9,122 bases of DNA from Candidatus Stygibacter frigidus (GTDB taxonomy: Bacteria > Cloacimonadota > Cloacimonadia > Cloacimonadales > TCS61), in the NCBI GenBank assembly GCA_030765325.1, contig JAVCCT010000090.1, forward strand, positions 1-9,122, written 5' to 3'. A program made the translations under genes and the position numbers. Position 1 is the stretch's first letter, and the number at the start of each line of letters is the position of its first letter. A model generated the notes under the pieces. The model did no database searches and had not been told where the DNA came from. It was given only the letters and a program-made list of their open reading frames with translations. Shown in pieces: positions 6,201 to 9,122 of the stretch.

Positions 6201-8769
6201 CACCAGCATTTGGTCCGTGCCAGACTAAATCTACTGTAGTATCTTCATCATTCTGAGTAGCTATCATATCATAAGCAGGGTTTGCTATCTCATTTACTAC
6301 GATATCACCAAGATCAGTATTTGTAGCTCCAATCACTGCTTCACCAACCAGAACTTCATAACCTTCAGCTACTACGGTCAACTGATAGGTATTTGAGGAA
6401 TATACGGTGTTTATGTTAAAGTAACCATCAGCATCAGTGATACCTTCATGAACGCCCATACCGCTTAAGGTCACTATGGCATTTGCCAGTCCGACATTAG
6501 GATAATCTGAGCCAACTACGCGACCTGTAACTTCCACTTCAGGTGCGGGTTGAAGATAGAAATCCTGATCTGTAGTTTGATCTGCTACTATAACCACAGT
6601 TTCAATATCTTCACTATGAGCAAAAAGAGTAGCATGAGCTTCATAAGTACCTTCAAAAAGGCCTGGGAAGCTATAATGTCCATTAGCGTCTGTAAAGGTA
6701 TGGATGCGCTGTTCCAGAAGCTCTATCAGTACGCCTTCCAGTGGCTCATTAGTATTTGTATTATAAGCATATCCTTCCATTTGTCCCAAACCAGTAGTAT
6801 TGATGAACATCATCGTATTAGGAGTGCTGGGTAAAAAATAAGAAGCTGCTGGAGGAGCATAAGGATCGTAATCCTCAGAATCACTGTAAGAGTGAATACA
6901 GCGGTTTGCATATTCTGTGTCTGTATAGTAGAAATGGTCTAAAGAACTGTAATACTGGGTATCCATTACTCTTTCCACGAAAATGATCAGGTTTTGTCCT
7001 TCATAGATAAAGGGTTCATCCAGATCGATCATGATTTCGTTCATACCTGCTGGAAAATCAAGAGTGCCGCTAAATACCTGAGTCATATCAATAGCAGACT
7101 GGTAGCCACCACTCAGGTTTTCTACATCAGTATTCTGCATCCAGATATTGATAGGCATTGCTGTAGGTGAATCTGTAAAATTATTATAATACATAATAGC
7201 AGTAATTGCACCACCGCCAAAGCCCTGGGCAGAAAATTCATCAGCATAGTAAATAGTTTGAGAAATTGAATTTCTCCAATAAAAATTAATTGGTGTGGAA
7301 TTATGGGTAGTAGTGGTATTAGGATCGCCAAACATTGCTGCCTGGCTGTCACCGATCCAGGTCATTTCTGAGCTGGCACTGGCACCATCACCGATGGAAT
7401 TATAAGGCGTGATCGTGTAAGCATAAAGTCCTTCTTCTGGAATGGAATCATCTGTCCAGGTGGTCATTATACCTGTTAGTTCAAATTCTTCACCATCACT
7501 TCTTACTATATGATAGCCTTCAATGGGTTCATTAAAAGGTCCGCCGTGCAATCCAGCAGTGGGATTTGCCCAGCTTAATACACCATTGCCATCCACATTT
7601 GCCACGGTGATACTGGTAACTGCAGCAGGTACATCTTCTCCAATATAGGCAGTTGCACTAGCACCCACACCTTCACCTTCATCATTAAAACCTATTACTG
7701 TATAACTGTAATATCCAGCTTCAGCAGGATTATCAGTCCAGTTTACTACGCCACCAATTACTGGATCAGTAATAGTGTGAATTAGTTCATCATTACGATA
7801 AACGCGCATCTCATCGAGATCAGTAAGAGCATCGCCAATAATTGTCTCGGTAGGATTCATCCAGCCCAGATCTGCTGAAAGTGCTCCCCCTGCATTTGGT
7901 GTGACTGTGAACATTTCAGGTGCTGCTGCAGCACCTGTAGGAAGATTATTACCCAATTCATAAACGCAAATATAATCTGGTGTTCCCTGCAGCAGCGCAC
8001 CAAGTGTTCGTACGGTGGGATCCCAGTCATTCATATAACATAAACCACCAGCGATCGCGCCTGTTCCACCCTGAGCTGTTACATCTACTGTTTCCAGAAT
8101 GTCAAAAGTCTCAGGATCAATCTTGACGATAGTACATCCGGGTGATTGATGGAATCCATATAAAAAAGGTCCATCAGGATCATCAGAATCATAAGCCATC
8201 CCATAAAAATCAGTTCCGGGATTGGCAAAGGTGTCCAATACATTACCATCACGATCCCAGTGGGCTATGGCGTCTCCAAAATTACCACTCCAGAACGTAT
8301 CTGTGAGCGGATCATAAGCAATTGCTCTCACAAGCGCACCGGTAACAGTAATATTGTTTTCAGGTACTGCTACACCTGTAGCAGATTCCCAGCAGTAAAC
8401 AGTGCTGGTCGCTGCTGAGCCATACATGTACTCACCATCAAATGCCATATCACGCGTACCTGTTAATGGAACTGTGATAGCTTCAATGTAGTTACCTTCT
8501 GAATCGAATTTAAAAACCTGATTTGAGCCACTCCATTTGCTGGCATAAAAGAATTCACCATCCCATTCCATGCCGGATAGTCCGACTTGACCTGTGGGTG
8601 TATCTACATCAAACTGTAGTAAATTGTCCCAGGGATCGCGACTGGGGTTAGCGGGGGCATTACTGGTGTTCGGGTTTAAATCTCGCCGTTCAAAACTGCC
8701 ATTGGGGTCTTTTGCCATCAATGTGCAGAGCATAGCAAGACTGAGTAAAATAAATAAAATCTTTTTCAT
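1..8769 (-). CDS. Giant secreted multidomain surface protein (FN3 / MAM-like / carboxypeptidase-regulatory-like / dockerin / T9SS-type C-terminal domain), 3' end cut by window edge
   Basis: The minus-strand frame is open for 2923 codons from ATG at 8769 to base 1. I translated it end to end and found no stop. The start is supported by AGGAG eight bases upstream and by an immediate signal peptide (MKKILFILLSLAMLCTLMA). Domains in order: beta-propeller-like repeats (about 46-271), two FN3 (279-475), a jelly-roll-like module (476-657), two carboxypeptidase-regulatory-like domains (658-827), five FN3-based supermodules with inserted domains (828-2659), a dockerin (about 2664-2733), a cohesin-like beta region, and a FlgD-Ig/T9SS-like tail (about 2843 on). 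Proteins of this build are exported and surface-attached or released. FN3 and MAM-like modules usually bind carbohydrate or protein or act as spacers. I see no obvious hydrolase active site. The sequence is strongly acidic (many DDDG and DSDDG turns), which suits calcium binding outside the cell. The specific function is unknown. The stop codon lies left of base 1, probably within about 10-20 codons judging from the family tail. It stands alone here, with no operon partner visible. Confidence 0.95.
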   Translation of the reverse strand, partial: MKKILFILLSLAMLCTLMAKDPNGSFERRDLNPNTSNAPANPSRDPWDNLLQFDVDTPTGQVGLSGMEWDGEFFYASKWSGSNQVFKFDSEGNYIEAITVPLTGTRDMAFDGEYMYGSAATSTVYCWESATGVAVPENNITVTGALVRAIAYDPLTDTFWSGNFGDAIAHWDRDGNVLDTFANPGTDFYGMAYDSDDPDGPFLYGFHQSPGCTIVKIDPETFDILETVDVTAQGGTGAIAGGLCYMNDWDPTVRTLGALLQGTPDYICVYELGNNLPTGAAAAPEMFTVTPNAGGALSADLGWMNPTETIIGDALTDLDEMRVYRNDELIHTITDPVIGGVVNWTDNPAEAGYYSYTVIGFNDEGEGVGASATAYIGEDVPAAVTSITVANVDGNGVLSWANPTAGLHGGPFNEPIEGYHIVRSDGEEFELTGIMTTWTDDSIPEEGLYAYTITPYNSIGDGASASSEMTWIGDSQAAMFGDPNTTTTHNSTPINFYWRNSISQTIYYADEFSAQGFGGGAITAIMYYNNFTDSPTAMPINIWMQNTDVENLSGGYQSAIDMTQVFSGTLDFPAGMNEIMIDLDEPFIYEGQNLIIFVERVMDTQYYSSLDHFYYTDTEYANRCIHSYSDSEDYDPYAPPAASYFLPSTPNTMMFINTTGLGQMEGYAYNTNTNEPLEGVLIELLEQRIHTFTDANGHYSFPGLFEGTYEAHATLFAHSEDIETVVIVADQTTDQDFYLQPAPEVEVTGRVVGSDYPNVGLANAIVTLSGMGVHEGITDADGYFNINTVYSSNTYQLTVVAEGYEVLVGEAVIGATNTDLGDIVVNEIANPAYDMIATQNDEDTTVDLVWHGPNAGGGANFWDFESDDGEFTAAAGWAWGTDNMSGAYSGDNVWGTNLNAQYPNSVNYQLITPEMSIPTDDAVLTFWHWMDIETTFDGGNIKISTDGGGSWTLIQPVGGYPGTAYGLNSEACFNGHDMVWTMVTFEIGAYQGEDVMFMFNFGSDSSVTYQGWYLDDVYVGMPEDRLMRQNNVNFRPIANLLPHTNERIIENYNLHRLLLGEEDIPANWDVIAEGLMDTVYTDPSWEFVDSDIYKYAVVAEYTNNVLADPAFSNWVARDYYTNATVSVFDFFGNPVVDAQAIFMCQTPDPDGELNEYELLTDAMGEAYFPMIWKGDYNIRVTKENMATYEDEMVPIYEPYTLEIQLTENLNPVTGLDYSVLDNDVSLWWNEPADETFFDLDSDDGGFVSNDAAGWSWGEDATFGAFTGTHAWVTATDGNYINSANWQLTTPEVAIPGEGQLSFYHNMDCENSWDGGNVNISIDGGSTWEIITPDGGYPSASIVGLGEPGFTASTNGWVLATFDLTMYEGETAMFMFHFGTDSSVNTYPGWAIDDVRIGAPLETRIFQHFNVYRNGTLIADDVVDLEYTDMDVADGTYTYGITAFYDSGESEVEEVVVDVYPLDITGFVTASDTPDITPFEGVSITLENDLFYGETMTDANGEFIISSVNGNQTYTITAMFEGYQSWSEEVVVAGDDIDYPLITLLEIINAPYDVLAEVNTEDTECDLIWNSPGTWPEYEIIYDDDEGENATAWYDADNERSVWFTAQGGPCLVTGGSMNIYDGTWPLGNALTTFTAAVWAYDEATELPGEMLGSVEVTPTDYFWVSFEFDEPIAIDGTEFFLGYLQGGAYPDCAPVAIDETLPTMGRSFEHYVTGGTPWTISAYQDFMLRAMIQGPTGRQMTVSYDNPTVDFSNIVPHKGAIGVHANNIPQGIQEVGTARYMPIHNTNPFSKTTNWNTRRDRELIGYNIIRGVFGDEANWAFWQQVNIDVVEDTIYNDVSWANLEDGTVYTYGVRSVYTNDNMSDPAFSNWVGKDMYASLEVALTTNIGDIPVGAIVTLDATEPDPDGNYPEYEGITDDQGQCTITGIWKGNYDLQAELMNFATLEDNIDINENVVPYEGMITEMMYPAFDLYAEENHAGNVWLTWHSPAGSISSLYDFEDDDGEFIGEAGWEWANGSNAGNAWSGENCWSIWPGIDYPNSANTALYTPIITVASDESQLIFYHWYNIESSYDGGNIKISLDEGTTWTIIDPLGGYPGTAYGLNSEVVYNGNSGGWIMAAFDLSMYDGEDVMFKFHFGSDSSVPYPGWDIDDVYVGEPEDRGRPIEFFTSKKTALNSVSKTTETNTLRDRMDGYTILRGFADDMENFEDWDLIAETIQDTNYEDTTWPEITDPGVYMYCVRAEYTGGVLSEPSFSNEIGFDMYVPVTVNVTGNGGDPMDGAIVSLECQDGVHSYESAVVDGMVYWEEVWKGVYDMTISMDGYDDHVESNMWITDPMVMNVEMLENIYPPTNVAVDDETGLITWEAPGAGGPNIGNILFVDDDGSAYIDMTDTQPYYTAMLDASGIDYDVYDITTQGEDGPTADYMADYTLVIWECGEQWQLSNTLSTTDEAELGTYIDGGGFLVLSGHDYLWDRYPSAGAFSAGQFPYDYLGVASADQDAFVVGVSQQGPEFVDIDGAGSTEGLTVQLQDIFSEVTMREGVYLDYLTPNADGEAYSTYDGNNVGIQTSHTIFTTAGWAGLVDGVNTVEEYILASMGAFAARDRHVDFYNVYLDGNLVGQTTEMKFQLTGLFNGITYTAGVSAHYSSNMESEIIEVVFICSMETLLYGDVTNDGVVDAFDAANILQFTVGMNPIGAPLPWTWELIAGDVSGDTNVDSYDAALVMQYCIGIIDIFPVEAREDHLHPSAKLSIVQTGNELIISAHGELYSLLFDLNTDLTGREICFSNDEALTCINGSKMALASALPINGEICRISLNDTQNLIGSEINGTINEIDFTLNIEELPEFTALNNNYPNPFNPETCINYGIAEDGLVRMEVYNVKGQKIKTLINESMPAGTYQVIWNGTDDNNRKVASGIYFYKMKSGRY
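256..558 (-). other. Cohesin-like beta region between dockerin and sorting domain
   Basis: Residues about 2738-2838 show alternating short strands: AKLSIVQTGNELIISAHG, ELYSLLFDLNTD, REICFSNDEALTCINGSKMA, PINGEICRISLND and GTINEIDFTLN. The layout (a strand, 'x-G-x-x-F-D-L', then a turn and a final strand describing change between states) is reminiscent of cohesin-type jelly-roll domains, which would place a possible dockerin partner in the same chain. The similarity is weak by eye and could instead be a generic Ig-like linker domain. Confidence 0.35.
571..780 (-). other. Dockerin-like domain (two calcium-binding loops)
   Basis: Residues about 2664-2733 hold two F-hand loops: GDVTNDGVVDAFDAANIL (from Gly2666) and GDVSGDTNVDSYDAALVM (from Gly2705). 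Each keeps Asp at loop positions 1, 5, 9 and 12 and is followed by a short helix (ILQF; VMQYCIG). The second loop has Thr where the glycine at position 6 is usual. Type I dockerins bind calcium and often a cohesin. In non-cellulosomal FCB proteins they commonly sit just before the C-terminal sorting domain, as here, perhaps as a folding or stability module. Confidence 0.85.
793..1740 (-). repeat. Supermodule 5: split FN3 with glutamine-amidotransferase/flavodoxin-like insert
   Basis: Residues 2344-2659. The FN3 first half is YPPTNVAVDDETGLITWEAP. An alpha/beta domain is inserted (about 2370-2595): ILFVDDDGSAYI opens it, GIDYDVYDITTQGEDGP and YTLVIWECGEQWQ follow, then LGTYIDGGGFLVLSGHDYLW and, near the end, NNVGIQTSHTIFTTAGW. 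The alternating hydrophobic strands and the D-D-D-G, W-x-x-G and L-S-G-x-D motifs resemble class I glutamine-amidotransferase-like domains attached to FCB surface proteins. Cys2434, His2467 and His2568 are present, but a working catalytic set is not established. The FN3 then resumes (VDFYNVYLDGNLVGQTTE ... YTAGVSAHYSSN). Instead of a regulatory-like domain, the dockerin follows. Confidence 0.65.
1741..2876 (-). repeat. Supermodule 4: split FN3 with MAM-like insert, then IWKG-type beta domain
   Basis: Residues 1966-2343. The FN3 first half is YPAFDLYAEENHAGNVWLTW followed by HSP. The MAM-like insert (1995-2154) has LYDFEDDDGEF, GWEWANGSN, YDGGNIKISLDEGTTW and WDIDDVYVGEPEDRG. The linker is basic and polar (FFTSKKTALNSVSKTTETNT) and joins RDRMDGYTILRG, matching RDRELIGYNIIRG of unit 3. 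The FN3 ends EPSFSNEIG. The closing domain is VTVNVTGNGGDPMDGAIVSL ... VWKGVYDMTISMDGY. The insert is nearest to that of unit 1, including an identical 13-residue stretch. Confidence 0.75.
2877..4137 (-). repeat. Supermodule 3: split FN3 with a non-MAM beta insert, then IWKG-type beta domain
   Basis: Residues 1545-1965. The FN3 first half (NAPYDVLAEVN ... CDLIWNSP) is followed not by a MAM-like domain but by a different beta module (about 1571-1740). That module includes IIYDDDEGENATAWYDAD, GGSMNIYDGTWP, FTAAVWAYDEAT and FEFDEPIAIDGTEFFLGYLQ. A long polar linker (HNTNPFSKTTNWNTRRDREL) leads into the FN3 second half (GYNIIRGVFGDE ... YTYGVRSVYTND) ending DPAFSNWVGKD. The closing domain has TEPDPDGNYPEYEG and IWKGNYDL, strongly resembling unit 1. 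Confidence 0.7.
4138..5151 (-). repeat. Supermodule 2: split FN3 with MAM-like insert, then carboxypeptidase-regulatory-like domain
   Basis: Residues 1207-1544. The FN3 first half is NPVTGLDYSVLDNDVSLWWN. The MAM-like insert (1236-1396) has FFDLDSDDGGF, GWSWGEDA, WQLTTPEVAI, WDGGNVNISIDGGSTW and WAIDDVRIG. The FN3 second half is compact (FQHFNVYRNGTLIADD ... YTYGITAFYDSGE), without the long polar linker and DPAFSNW ending of units 1 and 3. The closing domain is a canonical carboxypeptidase-regulatory-like fold (DITGFV, TDANGEFIIS, YTITAMFEGYQ), closer to the two at residues 658-827 than to the IWKG-type domains of the other units. Confidence 0.75.
5152..6288 (-). repeat. Supermodule 1: split FN3 with MAM-like insert, then carboxypeptidase-regulatory-like domain
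   Basis: Residues 828-1206. The FN3 first half (ANPAYDMIATQ ... VDLVWHGP) stops at its W-x-x-P strand. A MAM/choice-of-anchor-J-like domain follows (861-1019): FWDFESDDGEF, GWAWGTDN, YQLITPEMSI, FDGGNIKISTDGGGSW, WYLDDVYVG. After a polar linker the FN3 resumes (ENYNLHRLLLG ... YKYAVVAEYTNN) and ends with DPAFSNWVARD. A beta domain with TPDPDG and MIWKGDYNIRV closes the unit. Its closest internal relatives are unit 4 for the insert and unit 3 for the closing domain. Confidence 0.75.
6291..6797 (-). other. Two tandem carboxypeptidase-regulatory-like domains
   Basis: Residues 658-742 (GLGQMEGYAYNTNTNEPLEG start; TDANGHYSFPGLFEGTY core) and 743-827 (VTGRVVG start; TDADGYFNINTVYSSNTYQL core) carry the family hallmarks. 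These are a G-x-V/A entry strand, a P-L/V-x-x-A/G-x-V/I-x-L strand, a T-D-A-D/N-G-x-F/Y turn and a Y-x-L/A-x-V/A-x-x-x-G-Y strand. These domains are small immunoglobulin-like beta sandwiches common in secreted FCB proteins, and usually act as spacers or adhesion modules. Confidence 0.85.
6799..7344 (-). other. Beta-rich jelly-roll-like module (residues 476-657)
   Basis: This stretch begins with the polar segment GDPNTTTTHNSTPINFYWRN followed by SQTIYYADEF, a pattern I associate with FCB-group surface proteins. Alternating strands follow, including MPINIWMQNT, DFPAGMNEIMIDLDEPF and EGQNLIIFVERVMD, and it closes with NTMMFINTT. The IxIW strand followed by a 'LDEP-(F/I)-x-I-x-G' strand recurs in the insert of supermodule 3 (FEFDEPIAIDG), so the two are probably related modules. 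Function unknown; possibly ligand binding. Confidence 0.55.
7345..7935 (-). other. Two tandem uninterrupted FN3 domains
   Basis: Residues 279-377 and 378-475 each show the FN3 pattern: an early L-x-W or L-S-W strand followed by N-P (DLGWMNPT; VLSWANPT), a middle strand with Y-x-V/I-x-R (MRVYRNDE; YHIVRSDG), a W-T-D strand, and a late Y-x-Y-T-I/V strand (YYSYTVIGFN; LYAYTITPYN). Unlike the FN3 domains further along the protein, nothing is inserted after the N-P turn. They give an internal reference for what the split copies should look like. Confidence 0.8.
7957..8634 (-). other. N-terminal beta-propeller-like region
   Basis: Residues about 46-271 contain several blade-like repeats of roughly 40-50 residues. 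Each has a 'G-M-x-x-D-G-x-x-x-Y' or 'x-x-A-Y-D' strand followed by a strand ending in a D-x-x-G or D-x-E-T turn. Examples are GMEWDGEFFYASKW, DMAFDGEYMYGSA, AIAYDPLTDTFWSG, GMAYDSDDPDGPFLYG and VKIDPETFDILETV. This resembles the NHL/YncE-like propellers often found at the N-terminus of FCB-group surface proteins. The blade count (about five visible) is uncertain. There is no enzymatic signature, and a binding or spacing role is inferred. Confidence 0.6.
8713..8769 (-). other. Signal peptide of the giant protein
   Basis: Residues 1-19 have the Sec layout: a basic start (MKK), a hydrophobic core (ILFILLSLAMLCTL) and a small-residue end (LMA) before KD. Signal peptidase I cleavage is most likely after Ala19. 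A Cys at position 15 lies inside the core and is not followed by a convincing mature start, so a lipoprotein signal is less likely. T9SS substrates need such a signal to reach the periplasm, which fits the C-terminal tail. Confidence 0.9.
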
Positions 8770-8776
8770 AAACGAT

Positions 8777-8783
8777 TCTCCTT
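8777..8783 (-). promoter_or_regulatory. Ribosome binding site of the giant gene
   Basis: On the minus strand AAGGAGA precedes the ATG, with eight bases between AGGAG and the start codon. It is the only strong Shine-Dalgarno match near the start, and it decides the ATG at 8769 over the in-frame internal Met codons at residues 13 and 18. Confidence 0.85.
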
Positions 8784-9030
8784 GTTTTGATTACTTCATA
8801 GCTCTCAATTTTTTTTTACCACATTATAAATACTTACAACTAAATTACGATAAAAACGCTCACAAATCCTTTTTCTAATTATTTATAAAAATGCTGAATC
8901 TCAAAATGCCTAAACCACTATTTTTATATATTCCTTACCTCAAATTAAGGATAAATTATGTCAAGAAAAAAAATATATTTATTAAAATTTATCAAAAGAG
9001 ACTGTTCAACATATTTTGAGGATTTTCACC
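8784..9030. other. AT-rich intergenic region upstream of the giant gene
   Basis: This stretch has stops in all frames, long A/T runs (a nine-base T-run at 8809-8817 and an A-run around 8965-8972) and no recognisable gene. It presumably holds the promoter of the minus-strand gene. A lone TTGACA on the minus strand (8959-8964) has no -10 at the right distance. Confidence 0.6.
8823..8828 (-). promoter_or_regulatory. Candidate -10 promoter element for the giant gene
   Basis: A perfect TATAAT lies on the minus strand 53 bases before the start codon. No good TTGACA-like -35 sits 16-18 bases upstream, and the Bacteroidetes TTTG / TAnnTTTG pair is not seen at this spot. If used, transcription would begin at or inside the A-run at 8809-8817, giving a leader of about 45-50 bases. 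In a region this AT-rich the match could be chance. Confidence 0.3.
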
Positions 9031-9105
9031 GTAGGTGATATTTATTTGTAGCCCCAGGTTGGAGCGGAGCGACAATCTGGGGCTTTATAATTTATATTCA
9101 CCTAC
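9031..9105. repeat. 75-bp palindromic element (REP/MITE-like intergenic repeat candidate)
   Basis: The ends are perfect 8-base inverted repeats, GTAGGTGA (9031-9038) and TCACCTAC (9098-9105). Inside is a second inverted repeat, GCCCCAGGTTG (9051-9061) against CAATCTGGGGC (9073-9083), which pairs over 11 positions with one G-T wobble around an 11-base loop GAGCGGAGCGA. The AT-rich arms between the two repeats also pair imperfectly. The GC-rich core stands out against AT-rich surroundings. As a terminator it is unconvincing: no plus-strand gene precedes it, and there is no clean T-run on either side. Its layout suggests a mobile or repeated intergenic palindrome. Confidence 0.6.
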
Positions 9106-9122
9106 CCGTCCCAAACACCGGC

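Noticed and set aside
793..6288. CRISPR array or short tandem DNA repeats
   Set aside because: The repetition is at protein level over about 340-420 residues per unit, with extensive silent divergence. There are no short direct repeats with regular unique spacers.
7122..7352. Minus-strand open frame of 76 codons with hydrophobic content
   Set aside because: It is out of frame with the giant gene, inside the jelly-roll-like module. The apparent membrane segment (LLLLCIIIILQIHL) comes from reading Asn/Tyr/Ile-rich beta-strand codons in the wrong frame.
8594..8878. Plus-strand open frame of 94 codons crossing the start of the giant gene
   Set aside because: It runs antisense through the signal peptide, start codon and ribosome binding site of the giant gene. 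It ends in low-complexity AT-rich DNA and has no coding signature.
8959..8964. Perfect TTGACA (-35 box) on the minus strand
   Set aside because: No TATAAT-like hexamer lies 16-18 bases downstream; the bases there are G-rich (GAGGTAAGG). The match is probably chance in AT-rich DNA.
8958..9038. Plus-strand mini-ORF of 26 codons (begins MSRKKIYLLKF) with AAGGA a few bases upstream
   Set aside because: It has a plausible ribosome binding site, but it is very short, its composition follows the local A/T runs, and its stop falls inside the left arm of the palindromic element. Nothing marks it as coding.
9051..9095. Rho-independent terminator
   Set aside because: The 11-bp GC-rich stem fits, but the following plus-strand bases (TTTATAATTTATA) are not a proper T-run, no plus-strand gene precedes it, and the minus-strand side (TACAAATAAATA) is worse. 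A repeat element explains the outer matching ends better.

Overview
The window is almost entirely one giant open reading frame on the minus strand. It starts at an ATG at 8769 and stays open, without a stop or frameshift that I can find on reading through, to the left edge at base 1. That is 2923 codons, and the stop codon lies outside the window. The last residues inside the window already match the end of a FlgD-Ig/type IX secretion (T9SS) style C-terminal tail, so probably only a few residues are missing. The other 353 bases (8770-9122) are AT-rich upstream DNA holding a clear ribosome binding site, a possible -10 element and a 75-bp palindromic repeat-like element at the far right.

The likely source is a bacterium of the FCB superphylum (Fibrobacteres-Chlorobi-Bacteroidetes and relatives), most plausibly Candidatus Cloacimonadota or a close relative. 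This is inferred from the protein type: a huge secreted mosaic of fibronectin type III (FN3) domains, carboxypeptidase-regulatory-like domains, MAM/jelly-roll ('choice-of-anchor J'-like) modules and a dockerin, ending in a YPNPFNP... ASGIYFYKMKSG tail. No taxonomic marker gene is present.

Protein layout, N to C (right to left in the window): signal peptide (residues 1-19); beta-propeller-like region (about 46-271); two plain FN3 domains (279-475); a beta-rich jelly-roll-like module (476-657); two carboxypeptidase-regulatory-like domains (658-742 and 743-827); then five consecutive supermodules (828-1206, 1207-1544, 1545-1965, 1966-2343, 2344-2659). These are followed by a dockerin-like pair of calcium loops (about 2664-2733), a beta-rich cohesin-like stretch (about 2738-2838) and the C-terminal sorting domain (about 2843 to the edge).

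The most interesting feature is the supermodule. Each of the five appears to be an FN3 domain split after its W-x-x-P strand, with a whole globular domain inserted in the gap. In units 1, 2 and 4 the insert is MAM-like, in unit 3 a different beta module, and in unit 5 a glutamine-amidotransferase/flavodoxin-like alpha/beta domain. In units 1-4 a carboxypeptidase-regulatory-like domain follows, and in unit 5 the dockerin does. I see no clear catalytic enzyme, so the protein is best read as a large exported, cell-surface or scaffold/adhesin-like protein of unknown specific function. No tRNA, rRNA, CRISPR array, transposase or second convincing gene is visible.
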